A stretch of DNA of 64,000 bases from assembly GCF_013030985.1 (NCBI RefSeq), contig NZ_WPYP01000002.1, positions 310,001-374,000 on the forward strand, read 5' to 3'. The notes below the pieces were generated by a model that was not told the DNA's origin, did not search any database, and saw only the letters and a program-made list of their open reading frames with translations. The translations under genes and the position numbers were made by a program. This DNA is from Ruegeria arenilitoris (lineage in GTDB: Bacteria > Pseudomonadota > Alphaproteobacteria > Rhodobacterales > Rhodobacteraceae). Numbering within the stretch: position 1 is the stretch's first letter; each line of letters starts with the position of its first letter. Below, in pieces: positions 8,871 to 19,400 of this stretch.

Positions 8871-9449
8871 ATGTCCTTGAAGAACCCGGCCGCCCTGGAG
8901 TTTCTGCAATCGCGCCGGTCGCGCCCCGCGAAGACATTGGTGGCTCCGGCCCCCACACGGGAAGAGCTGCTGCCCCTGCTGACCGCCGCAGCCCGCAGCC
9001 CGGATCACGGCAAGTTGGAGCCGTGGCGTTTTATCGTTCTCGAGAAGGGCGCAATGGACCGTCTGTCGGCGCTGACGCTGGACTGTGGCACGCGGCTGGG
9101 CAAAGCCCCCGAGGATATCGCAAAAGCCCGCAGCCAGTTCGACATGGGCCATTTGGCCGTGGCGGTGATCGAGGTCCAGAAGCCATCGGAAAAAGTCCCG
9201 GCCATCGAACAGACCTATTCCGCCGGTGCCGTGTGTCTGGCGCTTCTGAACGCAGCGCTGGCGGCTGGTTGGGGCGCGAACTGGCTGTCCGGCTGGCAGG
9301 TCCATGACGCCGAGTTCTGTCGGCAGGCCTTTGGGTTGCAGGAAAACGAACGCGTCGCCGGTCTGATCCACATCGCCACCGAAGGCAAGGCCCCACCAGA
9401 GCGTCCCCGCCCCGATGTGGCGGCGCTGACCGAGTGGGTTGCCGAATGA
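8871..9449 (+). CDS. Nitroreductase family protein (YdjA-like)
   Basis: A 192-residue flavin enzyme. The N-terminal SRRSRPAK, the middle AARSPDHGKLEPWRF and the glycine-rich GWGANWLSGW near residue 140 are typical of the compact YdjA subgroup of nitroreductases, which bind FMN as dimers and use NAD(P)H. Physiological substrate unknown. AAAGGAAG precedes the ATG. Its stop overlaps the start of the EI24 gene, so the two form an operon. Confidence 0.85.
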   Translation: MSLKNPAALEFLQSRRSRPAKTLVAPAPTREELLPLLTAAARSPDHGKLEPWRFIVLEKGAMDRLSALTLDCGTRLGKAPEDIAKARSQFDMGHLAVAVIEVQKPSEKVPAIEQTYSAGAVCLALLNAALAAGWGANWLSGWQVHDAEFCRQAFGLQENERVAGLIHIATEGKAPPERPRPDVAALTEWVAE

Positions 9450-10144
9450 TGATCCTCAACGCGTTCTTTGCGGCGCTTGGCCAAATCGGAGACCCAAAGT
9501 TCCGCGCCGTCTTGCTGCGCGGTGTTGGTCTGACGATTGCCCTGCTGGTCGCGGCCTGTGCCGGTGCAATCTGGCTGATCAACTGGCTGTCCGGGGACGA
9601 GGTTTCGCTGCCCTGGATCGGTGCCGTTCCGTGGTTGAACGACGTGTTGAATTATTCCGGCATCTTTTTGGTGCTGATCCTGCCGGTGTTCCTGATGATG
9701 CCAGTCGCCTCGGCCATCATCTCGATGTTTCTGGAAGAGGTCGCACAGGCGGTCGAGGACAAACACTATCCCACCCTGCCCGCCGTACCCGGTATCCCGT
9801 TCAGAGAAGGGATGCGCGACGCGGCAGAGTTCATGAGCGTGCTGATCGTCGCCAACCTACTGGCGCTGATCCTCTATGCCATCTTCACGCCGCTGGCCCC
9901 GTTCATTTTCTGGGCAATGAATGGCTTCCTGCTGGGCCGGGAATACTTCACGCTGGCCGCCATGCGGCGCATCGGGCGGGAACGCGCGCGCAAGCTACGC
10001 GCCAAGCATATGCCCACAATCTGGCTGGCTGGCACCTTGATGGCCATCCCGCTGTCGGTGCCGCTGGTGAATCTGGTGATCCCGATCCTCGGGGCCGCCA
10101 CCTTCACCCATATCTATCACAAGCTGTCAGGGCCTGCGCCCTGA
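9446..10144 (+). CDS. EI24 domain membrane protein (CysZ-like)
   Basis: A 232-residue integral membrane protein with about four hydrophobic segments. The PVASAIISMFLEEVAQAVED stretch and the FWAMNGFLLGREYF stretch are characteristic of the EI24/CysZ family. CysZ in gammaproteobacteria supplies sulfate for cysteine synthesis; alphaproteobacterial members are not assigned. The start ATG at 9446 overlaps the nitroreductase stop by four bases; the next codon is also ATG. Confidence 0.8.
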   Translation: MMILNAFFAALGQIGDPKFRAVLLRGVGLTIALLVAACAGAIWLINWLSGDEVSLPWIGAVPWLNDVLNYSGIFLVLILPVFLMMPVASAIISMFLEEVAQAVEDKHYPTLPAVPGIPFREGMRDAAEFMSVLIVANLLALILYAIFTPLAPFIFWAMNGFLLGREYFTLAAMRRIGRERARKLRAKHMPTIWLAGTLMAIPLSVPLVNLVIPILGAATFTHIYHKLSGPAP

Positions 10145-10147
10145 CGC

Positions 10148-10423
10148 TTACTCGCGCGGTTCAAGCTGGTTCAGCCAGTCGAAATCGCGCACCGAGATCA
10201 CGCCCGAGATGATGATCCCGGCGATAATCGCCCAGAGCACCACCGAAATCCCGGTGGTGATCCAGAGCTTTTTCTTCATGTGATGCACTTCCGGCGCGCC
10301 CGCATGGGTGCCCGGAACGATATCGCCCAGATCACCCTGCGTCTTGATGCGGATCGGCAGCACGATCAACAGCGTCATGAACCAGATGACGGCAAAGAGG
10401 ACCAGCGCAGCGGTGATCGTCAT
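10148..10423 (-). CDS. DUF1467 family membrane protein
   Basis: A 91-residue protein with two transmembrane helices (about residues 4-22 and 55-75) separated by a polar loop containing PIRIKTQGDLGD and PGTHAGAPEV, the mark of DUF1467. It lies 16 bases downstream of the methylmalonyl-CoA epimerase gene on the same strand, so the two are probably co-transcribed. Function unknown. The start at 10423 is chosen over an upstream start that would run into the epimerase gene. Confidence 0.8.
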   Translation of the reverse strand: MTITAALVLFAVIWFMTLLIVLPIRIKTQGDLGDIVPGTHAGAPEVHHMKKKLWITTGISVVLWAIIAGIIISGVISVRDFDWLNQLEPRE

Positions 10424-10439
10424 GACAGCCTCGCTTGGG

Positions 10440-10844
10440 TCAGACCTGTTCCAGCTCGACCAGGCAGCCGTTGAAATCCTTGGGGTGCAGGAACAGCACC
10501 GGCTTGCCATGCGCGCCGATCTTGGGCTCTCCGGACCCCAGAACGCGGGCACCGGTTTCCTTCAGATGGTCGCGGGCGGCGATGATGTCATCGACCTCAT
10601 AGCAGACATGGTGAATACCACCGGCCGGGTTCTTCTCCAGAAAGCCGTTGATCGGGCTGTCATCGCCCAGCGGATACAGCAGTTCGATCTTGGTGTTGGG
10701 CAGTTCGATGAACACGACGGTCACGCCATGATCTGGTTCGTCCTGCGGCGCCCCAACCTTGGCACCCAGCGCGCTGCGGTACTGCTCGGATGCGGCCTCA
10801 AGATCAGGCACGGCAATGGCGACATGGTTCAGACGACCAATCAT
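10440..10844 (-). CDS. mce: Methylmalonyl-CoA epimerase
   Basis: A 134-residue vicinal-oxygen-chelate enzyme that interconverts (2R)- and (2S)-methylmalonyl-CoA in propionyl-CoA assimilation. It begins with LNHVAIAVPDL (metal His), contains IHHVCYEVDD mid-sequence and ends with HPKDFNGCLVELEQ (metal Glu), which is the known pattern. The mutase and carboxylase genes of the pathway are not in the window. Confidence 0.9.
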   Translation of the reverse strand: MIGRLNHVAIAVPDLEAASEQYRSALGAKVGAPQDEPDHGVTVVFIELPNTKIELLYPLGDDSPINGFLEKNPAGGIHHVCYEVDDIIAARDHLKETGARVLGSGEPKIGAHGKPVLFLHPKDFNGCLVELEQV

Positions 10845-10978
10845 GGAACTCTCCTCCGTTCTGCGTTGCAGCGGTTATGGGGGCTGTTTGGCCAAAGAAC
10901 AAGTGCGCCAAATTGCCGTTAACGTCGTGTTAGCCAGAACTTCCTAGCGTGGGGCATCTGCTGACTAGGAGTTCTGCC

Positions 10979-11695
10979 ATGGACGATTCGAGCCCCTTCG
11001 CCTCTCCCGCGCAGCCGACGGCCACGCGGCCTCTGCTGGGTCAAACCATTCTGGTTGTCGAAGACAGCCGATATGCCTGTGACGCGATCCGGCTAATGTG
11101 CCTGCACAGCGGTGCCCGCATCCGGCGCGCAGATTGCCTGACCTCGGCACGGCGGCATCTGCAGATATACCGCCCTTCGGTCATACTGGTTGATATCGGC
11201 CTACCGGATGGCTCCGGCGCGGAACTGATCGCTGAACTGACCGAGGCCAGCCCGCGGATCGGCGCCATTCTGGGGATGTCCGGCGATGATGATGCGCAAG
11301 ACTCCGCGTTGCAGGCCGGGGCAGACGGTTTCTTGCACAAACCTCTGAAATCACTGTCTCACTTCCAGAAGTTCATCCTGGAAAGCCTGCCCGAGGATCG
11401 CCGCCCCAACAGCCTGCACGCGGTCCGGGATGAGGTCATTCGCCCCGATCCGATGGCTTATCAGGACGACATGGCACATATCGCGGATGTTTTAGCAGGG
11501 CCGAACGATCACCGCACATTGGACTATGCGGCGCAATTCCTGCGCGGTGTTGCCCGCGATGCCGAAGATACCATTCTGGCCGATGCGGCGCAAAAGCTGG
11601 CGGAATCGCGTGCAGGCGGCATGCCCGTTACCGCCCTGGCTGCGCAAGTTGCCGGCATCGTTCAGGCGCGGCTGGAACAACGCGAGGCGATCTGA
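10979..11695 (+). CDS. Response regulator with helical C-terminal domain
   Basis: A 238-residue protein. Residues about 20-135 form a receiver domain with the acidic pair ED (VVEDS), the phospho-acceptor Asp in LVDIGLPDG, a Ser in GMSGDD and the Lys in FLHKPL. The C-terminal 100 residues are helical and contain AAQFLRGVAR, which lines up with the Hpt motif A-H-x-L-K-G but has Gln where the phospho-His should be. No DNA-binding output domain is present. TAGGAG precedes the ATG at 10979. Confidence 0.85.
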   Translation: MDDSSPFASPAQPTATRPLLGQTILVVEDSRYACDAIRLMCLHSGARIRRADCLTSARRHLQIYRPSVILVDIGLPDGSGAELIAELTEASPRIGAILGMSGDDDAQDSALQAGADGFLHKPLKSLSHFQKFILESLPEDRRPNSLHAVRDEVIRPDPMAYQDDMAHIADVLAGPNDHRTLDYAAQFLRGVARDAEDTILADAAQKLAESRAGGMPVTALAAQVAGIVQARLEQREAI

Positions 11696-11696
11696 A

Positions 11697-11867
11697 ATGG
11701 TGACGGCTTACTTTCTGACCGCCACGATCCTGAGTATCTGGGCTTACTATCAGACCAGAACAACAGCTCGGAATATTCGTGCGGCGCGTGGTACACGCCC
11801 CTGCCCTTTGTGCTTAGCAACGCACTCAGGCGCGGCACCCCCATCAATAGAAAAACCCGCCGCATAG
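11697..11867 (+). CDS. Possible small membrane protein
   Basis: A 56-codon frame that starts one base after the stop of the response regulator. The first 20 residues are hydrophobic (AYFLTATILSIWAYY) and the rest is basic with a PCPLC pair. Its 3' end runs into the aspS terminator hairpin, and it has no ribosome site of its own, so it may be spurious. Confidence 0.3.
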   Translation: MVTAYFLTATILSIWAYYQTRTTARNIRAARGTRPCPLCLATHSGAAPPSIEKPAA

Positions 11868-11880
11868 TCTGCGACGGGCT
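11850..11880 (-). terminator. Intrinsic terminator of aspS
   Basis: On the minus strand CCCGTCGCA pairs with TGCGGCGGG (one G-T wobble) around GACTA and is followed by TTTTT. It starts a few bases beyond the aspS stop. Confidence 0.85.
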
Positions 11881-11885
11881 GTTGA

Positions 11886-13661
11886 TCAATCCTGCGGGAT
11901 GATGCGCAATCCCAGCTCCATCAACTGATCCGAGGTTGGATCGGATGGCGCATCCATCATCAGGTCTTCGGCGCGCTGGTTCATCGGGAACATCATGACC
12001 TCGCGGATGTTGGCCTCATCTGCCAGCAACATCACGATCCGGTCGATCCCGGCGGCACAGCCACCGTGCGGTGGGGCGCCATAGTGGAAAGCGCTGAACA
12101 GGGCACCAAAGCGGGATTTCACTTCATCCTCGCCATAGCCAGCCAGCTCAAAGGCTTTCAGCATGATCTCGGGTTTGTGGTTCCGGATCGCACCTGACAC
12201 CAGTTCATAGCCGTTACAGGCCAGGTCATATTGATATCCACGCACGTCCAGAGGATTACCCTGCAGCGCTTCCAAACCACCCTGCGGCATCGAGAACGGG
12301 TTGTGTTCAAAGTCGATCGCACCGGTTTCTTCGTCCTGCTCATAGATCGGGAAATCCACGATCCAGGCAAAGGCGAAACGGTCTTTCTCGGTCAGTTTCA
12401 GTTCGTCGCCGATCACATCGCGCGCCTTGCCTGCGACCTTTTCAAAGGCTTTCGGTTTGCCACCCAGGAAGAACGCCGCATCGCCGACGCCCAAACCCAG
12501 TTGCTGACGGATCGCCTCGGTCCGCTCGGGGCCGATGTTCTTGGCCAGCGGGCCTGCAGCCTCCATCCCTTCGCCCTGATCCCGCCAGAAGATGTAACCC
12601 ATGCCGGGCAGACCTTCCTTCTGGGCAAAGGCATTCATGCGATCACAGAACTTGCGGCTGCCGCCGGTCGGTGCCGGGATGGCGCGTATTTCGGTGCCTT
12701 CCTGTTCCAGCAGCTTCGCGAAAATCGCGAAGCCAGACCCGCGGAAGTGGTCGGAGACCACTTGCATTTTAATAGGATTGCGCAGGTCCGGCTTGTCGGT
12801 GCCGTACCACAGGGCCGCATCCTTGTAGGATATCTGCGGCCAGTCCTGATCGACCTTGCGGCCACCGCCAAACTCTTCGAACACCCCTGTCAGAACGGGT
12901 TGGATCGTGTCGAATACGTCCTGCTGCTCGACAAACGACATCTCGAGGTCAAGCTGGTAGAAATCGGTGGGCGAGCGGTCGGCACGCGGGTCTTCGTCGC
13001 GGAAGCATGGCGCGATCTGGAAATACTTGTCGAAGCCCGACACCATGATCAGCTGTTTGAACAGCTGCGGTGCCTGCGGCAGCGCGTAGAACTTGCCCGG
13101 ATGCAGACGTGAGGGCACCAGAAAGTCGCGCGCTCCTTCGGGCGAGGACGCGGTGATGATCGGCGTCTGATACTCGCGGAAGCCCCGATCCCACATGCGG
13201 CGGCGCATCGAGGCCACAACGTCCGAACGCAGAGTCATGTTCTGCTGCATCGCCTCGCGACGCAGGTCCAGATAACGATAGCGCAGGCGGGTTTCCTCGG
13301 GGTATTCCTGATCGCCGAACACCATCAGCGGCAGTTCATCGGCAGCACCCAGAACTTCCAGTTCGCGCACGTAAACCTCGATCTCGCCGGTCGGCAGCTT
13401 CGGGTTGACCAGTTCCGGGTCGCGCGCTTTGACGTTACCGTCGATGCGGATACACCATTCAGAGCGCACCTTCTCAAGCTCGGCAAAGGCCGCGCTGTCG
13501 CCGTCGCACAGAACCTGCGTTACACCAAAATGATCACGCAGGTCGATGAACAGCACGCCGCCGTGATCTCGGACACGATGCACCCAACCGGACAGGCGGA
13601 CGGTTTCACCGACATTGGCGGCGGTCAGAGCGGCGCAGGTGTGGCTGCGATAGGCGTGCAT
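11886..13661 (-). CDS. aspS: Aspartyl-tRNA synthetase
   Basis: A 591-residue class IIb synthetase of bacterial type. It has an N-terminal OB-fold anticodon domain (about 1-105), the class II core with [20 protein letters not shown] near residue 165, the bacterial GAD insertion in the middle and the C-terminal motif 3 region with [12 protein letters not shown] near residue 535. It charges tRNA-Asp; whether it also mischarges tRNA-Asn cannot be decided here. Single gene with its own terminator. Confidence 0.97.
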   Translation of the reverse strand: MHAYRSHTCAALTAANVGETVRLSGWVHRVRDHGGVLFIDLRDHFGVTQVLCDGDSAAFAELEKVRSEWCIRIDGNVKARDPELVNPKLPTGEIEVYVRELEVLGAADELPLMVFGDQEYPEETRLRYRYLDLRREAMQQNMTLRSDVVASMRRRMWDRGFREYQTPIITASSPEGARDFLVPSRLHPGKFYALPQAPQLFKQLIMVSGFDKYFQIAPCFRDEDPRADRSPTDFYQLDLEMSFVEQQDVFDTIQPVLTGVFEEFGGGRKVDQDWPQISYKDAALWYGTDKPDLRNPIKMQVVSDHFRGSGFAIFAKLLEQEGTEIRAIPAPTGGSRKFCDRMNAFAQKEGLPGMGYIFWRDQGEGMEAAGPLAKNIGPERTEAIRQQLGLGVGDAAFFLGGKPKAFEKVAGKARDVIGDELKLTEKDRFAFAWIVDFPIYEQDEETGAIDFEHNPFSMPQGGLEALQGNPLDVRGYQYDLACNGYELVSGAIRNHKPEIMLKAFELAGYGEDEVKSRFGALFSAFHYGAPPHGGCAAGIDRIVMLLADEANIREVMMFPMNQRAEDLMMDAPSDPTSDQLMELGLRIIPQD

Positions 13662-13740
13662 GGATCATATCCCTTCGGGCGCAGAATTCGTCGCGCCGAT
13701 ACACCCCGTCAGGCTTGGAAAGTCAAGGCAGGTATACCGC

Positions 13741-14406
13741 TCAAAACGGCCTTTGCACGTTGCCCGAGTAGAAATAGATGCCCAGACCCGCAGCGAAGAT
13801 GATGTTCCCGGCGATTGCGTGCAGCAGGACGGCAAAGAAAAACGAGCCGCGCTTGCGATAGGCCCATGTGAACAGCAGCCCTCCGGCAAAGGTCATGACG
13901 GCAACAATCCAACTCCAGTACATCAGGTGCGCCAGCGAAAAGAGTGCGGCGTTCAGCAGATAGGCCGCCCGCCCGTTCGGAAGGATCGCGTGGTAGCGGC
14001 GGAAGAACAGCGAGCGGAACAACAGTTCCTGCGGCAAGGCTGACAGCAGCGGGTAACCAAGCCAGATGACCAACAGAAACTCGGGCCGGTTGCGCAGAAG
14101 GAAGAACGCCGCCTCGGGCCGGGTGGCCATCACAAGCGCGGCGCAGAATGAGGTCATGGCAACCGCAAACAGCGCAACTTCACGCCAAGACCAGTTGCGC
14201 CAGTTATACCGCAGCTCGGCCCAGGAAAAGCCGGGTGTGGAGTGCAGAAGCAAAATCCCGATAGCCGTGAAGATAAACAGCGACGGGAACATCCAGTTCG
14301 GAGGGAAAAACACCGCGATCAAGACTGGCACGGCCAGGAAGAACAGTCCGAATTCCAGTCGCAACCGAGTCAATGCTGCAATCGCTATCACCTGCCCTTC
14401 ACTCAT
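13741..14406 (-). CDS. CPBP family intramembrane metalloprotease
   Basis: A 221-residue multispanning protein with the Abi/CPBP motifs: PQELLFR near residue 125 (the motif 1 Glu, with Gln in place of the first Glu of the usual EE pair), FSLAHLMYW (motif 2) and LLHAIAGN near residue 198 (motif 3). These form the active site of a glutamic-type intramembrane protease related to Rce1. Substrate unknown. Stands alone between aspS and pabC. Confidence 0.82.
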   Translation of the reverse strand: MSEGQVIAIAALTRLRLEFGLFFLAVPVLIAVFFPPNWMFPSLFIFTAIGILLLHSTPGFSWAELRYNWRNWSWREVALFAVAMTSFCAALVMATRPEAAFFLLRNRPEFLLVIWLGYPLLSALPQELLFRSLFFRRYHAILPNGRAAYLLNAALFSLAHLMYWSWIVAVMTFAGGLLFTWAYRKRGSFFFAVLLHAIAGNIIFAAGLGIYFYSGNVQRPF

Positions 14407-14479
14407 TCCGGTTCCATTCCTGCTGGGTTCAGACTGTCGTATCTGATCGCTATTCGCCTGTTGATCAAGGGCTTACCGA

Positions 14480-15142
14480 CTAGACCAAAGGGCCACGCGG
14501 CCCGCGATAATCCACGGCAATTTCTCCCCTCAGGGAATTAGCGACGCAAATAAACTGTGCGTGACGCAAGTCTTGCAGCGTCACCACGCGCTCGCTCACC
14601 CGTCCTTTGTCGAGCAACCTCTGCCGCAAAACTCCGGGCAGACATCCGGAACTAAGCGGCGGCGTTACGTAGCCGCCTCGGTGTAGCTTTACGAACAGGT
14701 TGGTGATGGTGCCCTCGCAGAGTTCATCGCGCTCATTGAGGAACAACAGCTCATCAACGCCTTCGGGCATGTTCCGGCGCGCCTCGTCGTAGACCGCCCG
14801 CTGAGTGGTCTTGTGTTGCAACCAAGGATCACCCGAACGCAATCTCTGGTCCGCAATCTCCACTACCCATCGGCCATTTGGTTGGGTCAGATCAGTTTCA
14901 GTGAACTCCACATCACCGTCAGCCCCCAGCGACAGGCGACAGCGTTTTACGGTTTCGGCACGGAAATTCTCCAGCTTGCGCGCCTCGCCCATCCTGTCAA
15001 AAGGAAAGTCAAGCGCGCGAGCGGACCGTTCCATGCGCCGCAAATGGCGAGACAGGTCCTGAAACCCCTTGCCCGGCACGTACCGGAAGGTTTCGATCAG
15101 GCGTGTACCTTCTGGAATTGGCTCGCAAAACGGGCTTTCCAT
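14480..15142 (-). CDS. Aminotransferase class IV, probable 4-amino-4-deoxychorismate lyase
   Basis: A 220-residue fold-type IV PLP enzyme. RHLRRMERSARAL near residue 35 and FLNERDELCEGTITNLFV near residue 140 are family marks, and CLPGVLRQRLL follows. Its position directly after pabB argues for PabC, which releases pyruvate to give p-aminobenzoate for folate. The two genes overlap by 46 bases, so they are translated together. A branched-chain aminotransferase-like role is less likely given the length and context. Confidence 0.78.
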   Translation of the reverse strand: MESPFCEPIPEGTRLIETFRYVPGKGFQDLSRHLRRMERSARALDFPFDRMGEARKLENFRAETVKRCRLSLGADGDVEFTETDLTQPNGRWVVEIADQRLRSGDPWLQHKTTQRAVYDEARRNMPEGVDELLFLNERDELCEGTITNLFVKLHRGGYVTPPLSSGCLPGVLRQRLLDKGRVSERVVTLQDLRHAQFICVANSLRGEIAVDYRGPRGPLV

Positions 15143-16224
15143 AGCGCTTCCTCATATTCCGATGGGGCCGTGCTGTCCCAGACCACGCCGCCGCCCACGT
15201 TCAGCGTGGCTTTGTCATCTTCGACCATCAGCGTGCGGATCGCCACGTTGAACTCGGACCGACCGTCCGGGGCCGCCCAGCCAATGGCACCGCAGTAAAT
15301 ATCGCGGGACCAGGGTTCGAGGTCCGACAGAATCTCCATCGCGCGGATTTTCGGCGCGCCGGTGATTGAACCGCAGGGGAACAGCGCCATCAAGATATCG
15401 GACAGCTCGGCCCCCAGATGCAGCTGCGCCTGCACCAGCGAGATCATCTGGTGCACGGTGGCGTAGGTCTCGACCTTGAAAAGCTCGGGCACCTTGACCG
15501 AACCGGGCAGCGCAACACGGCTGATATCGTTGCGCAGCAGATCGACGATCATTAGGTTCTCGGCCCGGTTCTTTTCGTCGATCGACAAGAAGGCGCGGCG
15601 GCGCGCGTCCTCAGCCATGTCCTCGCTGCGGGGCTGGGTGCCCTTCATCGGGCGTGTTTCGATGCCGCGGTCAGCATCGGTGCGGAAAAACAGCTCGGGC
15701 GAGCGACTGAGCAAGTCGGGTAGACCGTCCTGCTCGACCAACGCGCCATGACCCACCGGCTGACCCGAGGCCAGCGCGGCATACAACTCGGCGCTGTCGC
15801 CCTCGATGGTCAGGTCAATTGGGAATGTCAGGTTGGCCTGATAAATATCCCCCGCCCCGATGGCATCGTGGACCTGCTGAAAGGCACTTGTATAACGCGC
15901 CTCGTCCCAGCGCGGTTCAAAACCGGTGACACCGCCGGCCGCCCGGGGCAGATCACGTTGCGCAGGCGCATCATAGACACCAAAACACAGCAGAGGCAGG
16001 CGGCGGTCCTGTGGCAGACGGTCGGCCAGACGGGGTTCCAGCGCATAGCCCAGCTCATAGCAGGCATAGCCCGCCAACCATGCACCCTCGGCACGCGCCT
16101 CATCCAGCGCCGCCAACGCGTGGGGCACGTCCTCCGCCTTGTCTGCGCGGATCACATTGGCAGGCCGGTCGAAACTGGTTCCGGACCCGGCTGGCCCCTG
16201 ATCAAAACGAATACGCAATTGCAT
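15097..16224 (-). CDS. pabB: Aminodeoxychorismate synthase component I
   Basis: A 375-residue chorismate-binding enzyme that makes 4-amino-4-deoxychorismate. The C-terminal catalytic domain shows ETRPMKGTQPR, the NLMIVDLLRNDISR stretch, FPCGSITGAPKIRAME and a late IRTLMVE. It is shorter than full anthranilate-synthase-type subunits, as usual for alphaproteobacterial PabB. Start at 16224 (MQLRIRF) or the Met two codons upstream. It overlaps the class IV aminotransferase gene, completing the p-aminobenzoate branch. Confidence 0.9.
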   Translation of the reverse strand: MQLRIRFDQGPAGSGTSFDRPANVIRADKAEDVPHALAALDEARAEGAWLAGYACYELGYALEPRLADRLPQDRRLPLLCFGVYDAPAQRDLPRAAGGVTGFEPRWDEARYTSAFQQVHDAIGAGDIYQANLTFPIDLTIEGDSAELYAALASGQPVGHGALVEQDGLPDLLSRSPELFFRTDADRGIETRPMKGTQPRSEDMAEDARRRAFLSIDEKNRAENLMIVDLLRNDISRVALPGSVKVPELFKVETYATVHQMISLVQAQLHLGAELSDILMALFPCGSITGAPKIRAMEILSDLEPWSRDIYCGAIGWAAPDGRSEFNVAIRTLMVEDDKATLNVGGGVVWDSTAPSEYEEALWKARFASQFQKVHA

Positions 16225-16312
16225 CCTCATTTGCCGTGTTGCGCGGTATAGAGAATACGGCGGCAAGGGAAAGAGGGGAAAGCGGCAATTTCACACCCAA
16301 TTCCGATACCCC

Positions 16313-16340
16313 TTGAACCTTTTCGCGCGGTCCCTATAAC
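16313..16340 (+). promoter_or_regulatory. Putative sigma70 promoter of carB
   Basis: TTGAAC (16313-16318), a 16-base spacer and TATAAC (16335-16340) lie 61 bases ahead of the carB start. The leader then contains a GGGCGC/GCGCCC hairpin at 16353-16370. The match is by eye only. Confidence 0.55.
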
Positions 16341-16400
16341 GCAGGACAATTTGGGCGCTTGGGGGCGCCCTGACTCGCGAACAATCGAAGGAACGTGGCC

Positions 16401-19400
16401 ATGCCGAGAAGAACCGACATCAAGTCGATCATGATCATCGGGGCGGGCCCCATTGTTATCGGTCAAGCCTGCGAGTTCGACTATTCCGGTGCTCAGGCCT
16501 GCAAGGCTCTGCGCGAAGAAGGATACCGGGTCATTCTGGTGAACTCAAACCCGGCCACGATCATGACCGATCCCGGGCTGGCGGACGCCACTTATATCGA
16601 GCCGATCACCCCCGAAGTTGTTGCCAAGATCATCGAGAAAGAACGCCCCGACGCCCTTCTGCCCACCATGGGCGGGCAGACCGGCCTGAACACCTCGCTG
16701 GCGCTGGAAGAGATGGGTGTGCTGGACAAGTTCGGCGTTGAGATGATCGGCGCCAAGCGCGACGCCATCGAAATGGCCGAAGACCGCGCCCTGTTCCGTG
16801 AGGCGATGGACCGGCTGGGCCTTGAAAACCCCAAAGCGACCATCGTGACCGCCCCCAAGAAAGAAGACGGCAGCGCCGATCTGGATGCGGGTGTGCAAAT
16901 CGCACTGGATGAGCTGGAAGAGATCGGCCTGCCCGCCATCATCCGCCCCGCATTTACACTGGGCGGCACCGGCGGCGGTGTGGCTTATAACCGTGAGGAT
17001 TATATCCATTTCTGCCGCTCGGGGATGGATGCCTCACCGGTGAACCAAATCCTCGTCGATGAAAGCCTGCTGGGCTGGAAAGAGTATGAGATGGAGGTGG
17101 TGCGCGACACTGCCGACAACGCCATCATCGTTTGTTCCATCGAAAACATCGACCCGATGGGCGTGCACACCGGCGACTCGATCACTGTGGCCCCTGCCCT
17201 GACGCTGACCGACAAGGAATACCAGATCATGCGCAACGGCTCGATTGCCGTTCTGCGTGAGATCGGGGTCGAAACCGGCGGTTCAAACGTACAATGGGCG
17301 ATCAACCCCGATGACGGCCGCATGGTGGTGATCGAGATGAACCCGCGCGTGTCGCGGTCCTCGGCACTGGCCTCCAAGGCGACCGGTTTCCCGATTGCCA
17401 AGATCGCCGCGAAACTGGCCGTGGGCTACACGCTGGACGAATTGGACAACGACATCACCAAGGTCACCCCGGCATCGTTCGAGCCGACCATCGACTATGT
17501 CGTCACCAAGATCCCGAAATTTGCCTTTGAAAAGTTCCCCGGCTCCGAGCCTTACCTGACTACCGCCATGAAGTCGGTGGGAGAGGCCATGTCTATCGGC
17601 CGCACCATCCACGAATCGATGCAAAAGGCGCTGGCCTCGATGGAATCGGGTCTGACCGGCTTTGACGAAATCGAAATCCCCGGCCTAAATGTGGGTGTCT
17701 GGGAAGAAGCTGACGACAAGGCAGCCGTGATCAAGGCGATCAGCCAGCAGACCCCCGACCGCCTGCGCACCATCGCGCAGGCCATGCGCCACGGTCTGAC
17801 AGATGACGAGATCTTTGGCGTCACCAAGTTCGACCCGTGGTTCCTTGCCCGCATCCGCGAGATCATCGAGGCCGAGCGTCGGGTGCGCGAGGATGGCCTG
17901 CCGGTGACCGAGGAGGGTATCCGCAAGCTCAAAATGCTGGGCTTCACCGACGCGCGTCTGGGCAACCTGACCGGCCGGGATGAGGACAACGTCCGCCGCG
18001 CCCGCCGCAATCTGGGCGTGAAGGCCGTGTTCAAACGCATCGATACCTGCGCCGCCGAGTTCGAAGCGCAGACGCCCTACATGTACTCGACCTATGAGGC
18101 CCCGATGATGGGTGAGGTTGAGTGCGAGGCACGCCCCTCCGACCGTAAGAAGGTTGTCATCCTTGGTGGTGGCCCGAACCGGATCGGTCAGGGCATCGAG
18201 TTCGATTACTGCTGCTGTCATGCCTGTTTCGCGCTGACCGAAGCGGGTTATGAAACCATCATGATCAACTGCAACCCCGAGACCGTATCCACCGACTATG
18301 ATACATCGGACCGCCTTTACTTCGAGCCGCTGACATTCGAACACGTCATGGAAATCCTGACGAAGGAACAGGAAAACGGCACCCTGCACGGCGTCATCGT
18401 TCAATTCGGCGGCCAGACGCCATTGAAACTGGCCAACGCGTTGGAAGCTGAAGGCATTCCGATCCTCGGCACCACGCCGGACGCGATTGACCTGGCCGAA
18501 GACCGTGAACGGTTCCAGGCGCTGGTCAATGATCTGGGCCTGAAACAGCCGAAAAACGGCATCGCCTCGACCGACGAACAGGCGCTGGAAATCGCCGAAG
18601 AGATCGGCTTCCCGCTGGTAATCCGCCCCTCGTACGTGCTGGGCGGCCGCGCGATGGAAATCGTCCGCGATATGGAGCAGCTGAAACGCTATATCAACGA
18701 GGCCGTGGTGGTTTCCGGCGACAGCCCCGTTCTGCTGGACAGCTATCTGGCCGGCGCGGTTGAACTGGACGTGGATGCGCTGTGCGACGGCACCGACGTG
18801 CACGTTGCGGGCATCATGCAGCATATCGAAGAGGCGGGCGTCCACTCGGGCGACTCGGCCTGTTCGCTGCCGCCCTATTCGCTGTCGAAAGAGATCATCG
18901 GCCAAATCAAGGATCAGGCATTCAAACTGGCCAAGGCGCTGAACGTCGTGGGTCTGATGAACGTACAGTTCGCGATCAAGGATGATGAAATCTACCTGAT
19001 CGAAGTGAACCCGCGTGCCTCGCGGACCGTGCCCTTTGTGGCCAAGGCCACCGACAGCGCGATTGCATCCATCGCCGCGCGTGTGATGGCGGGTGAGCAA
19101 CTGTCCAACTTCCCGATGCGCCCACCGTATCAAGAAGGCAAGGACACCAAGATCGCCGATCAAATGACGCTGGCCGACCCGGACATGCCGTGGTTCTCGG
19201 TGAAAGAGGCCGTGCTGCCCTTTGCCCGCTTCCCCGGCGTCGATACCATTCTGGGCCCGGAAATGCGTTCGACTGGTGAGGTTATGGGCTGGGACCGTGA
19301 CTTCCCACGCGCCTTCCTCAAGGCGCAGATGGGGGCCGGTATGGTACTGCCGTCCTCGGGGCGCGCGTTCATCTCGATCAAGGATGCCGACAAAACCGCG

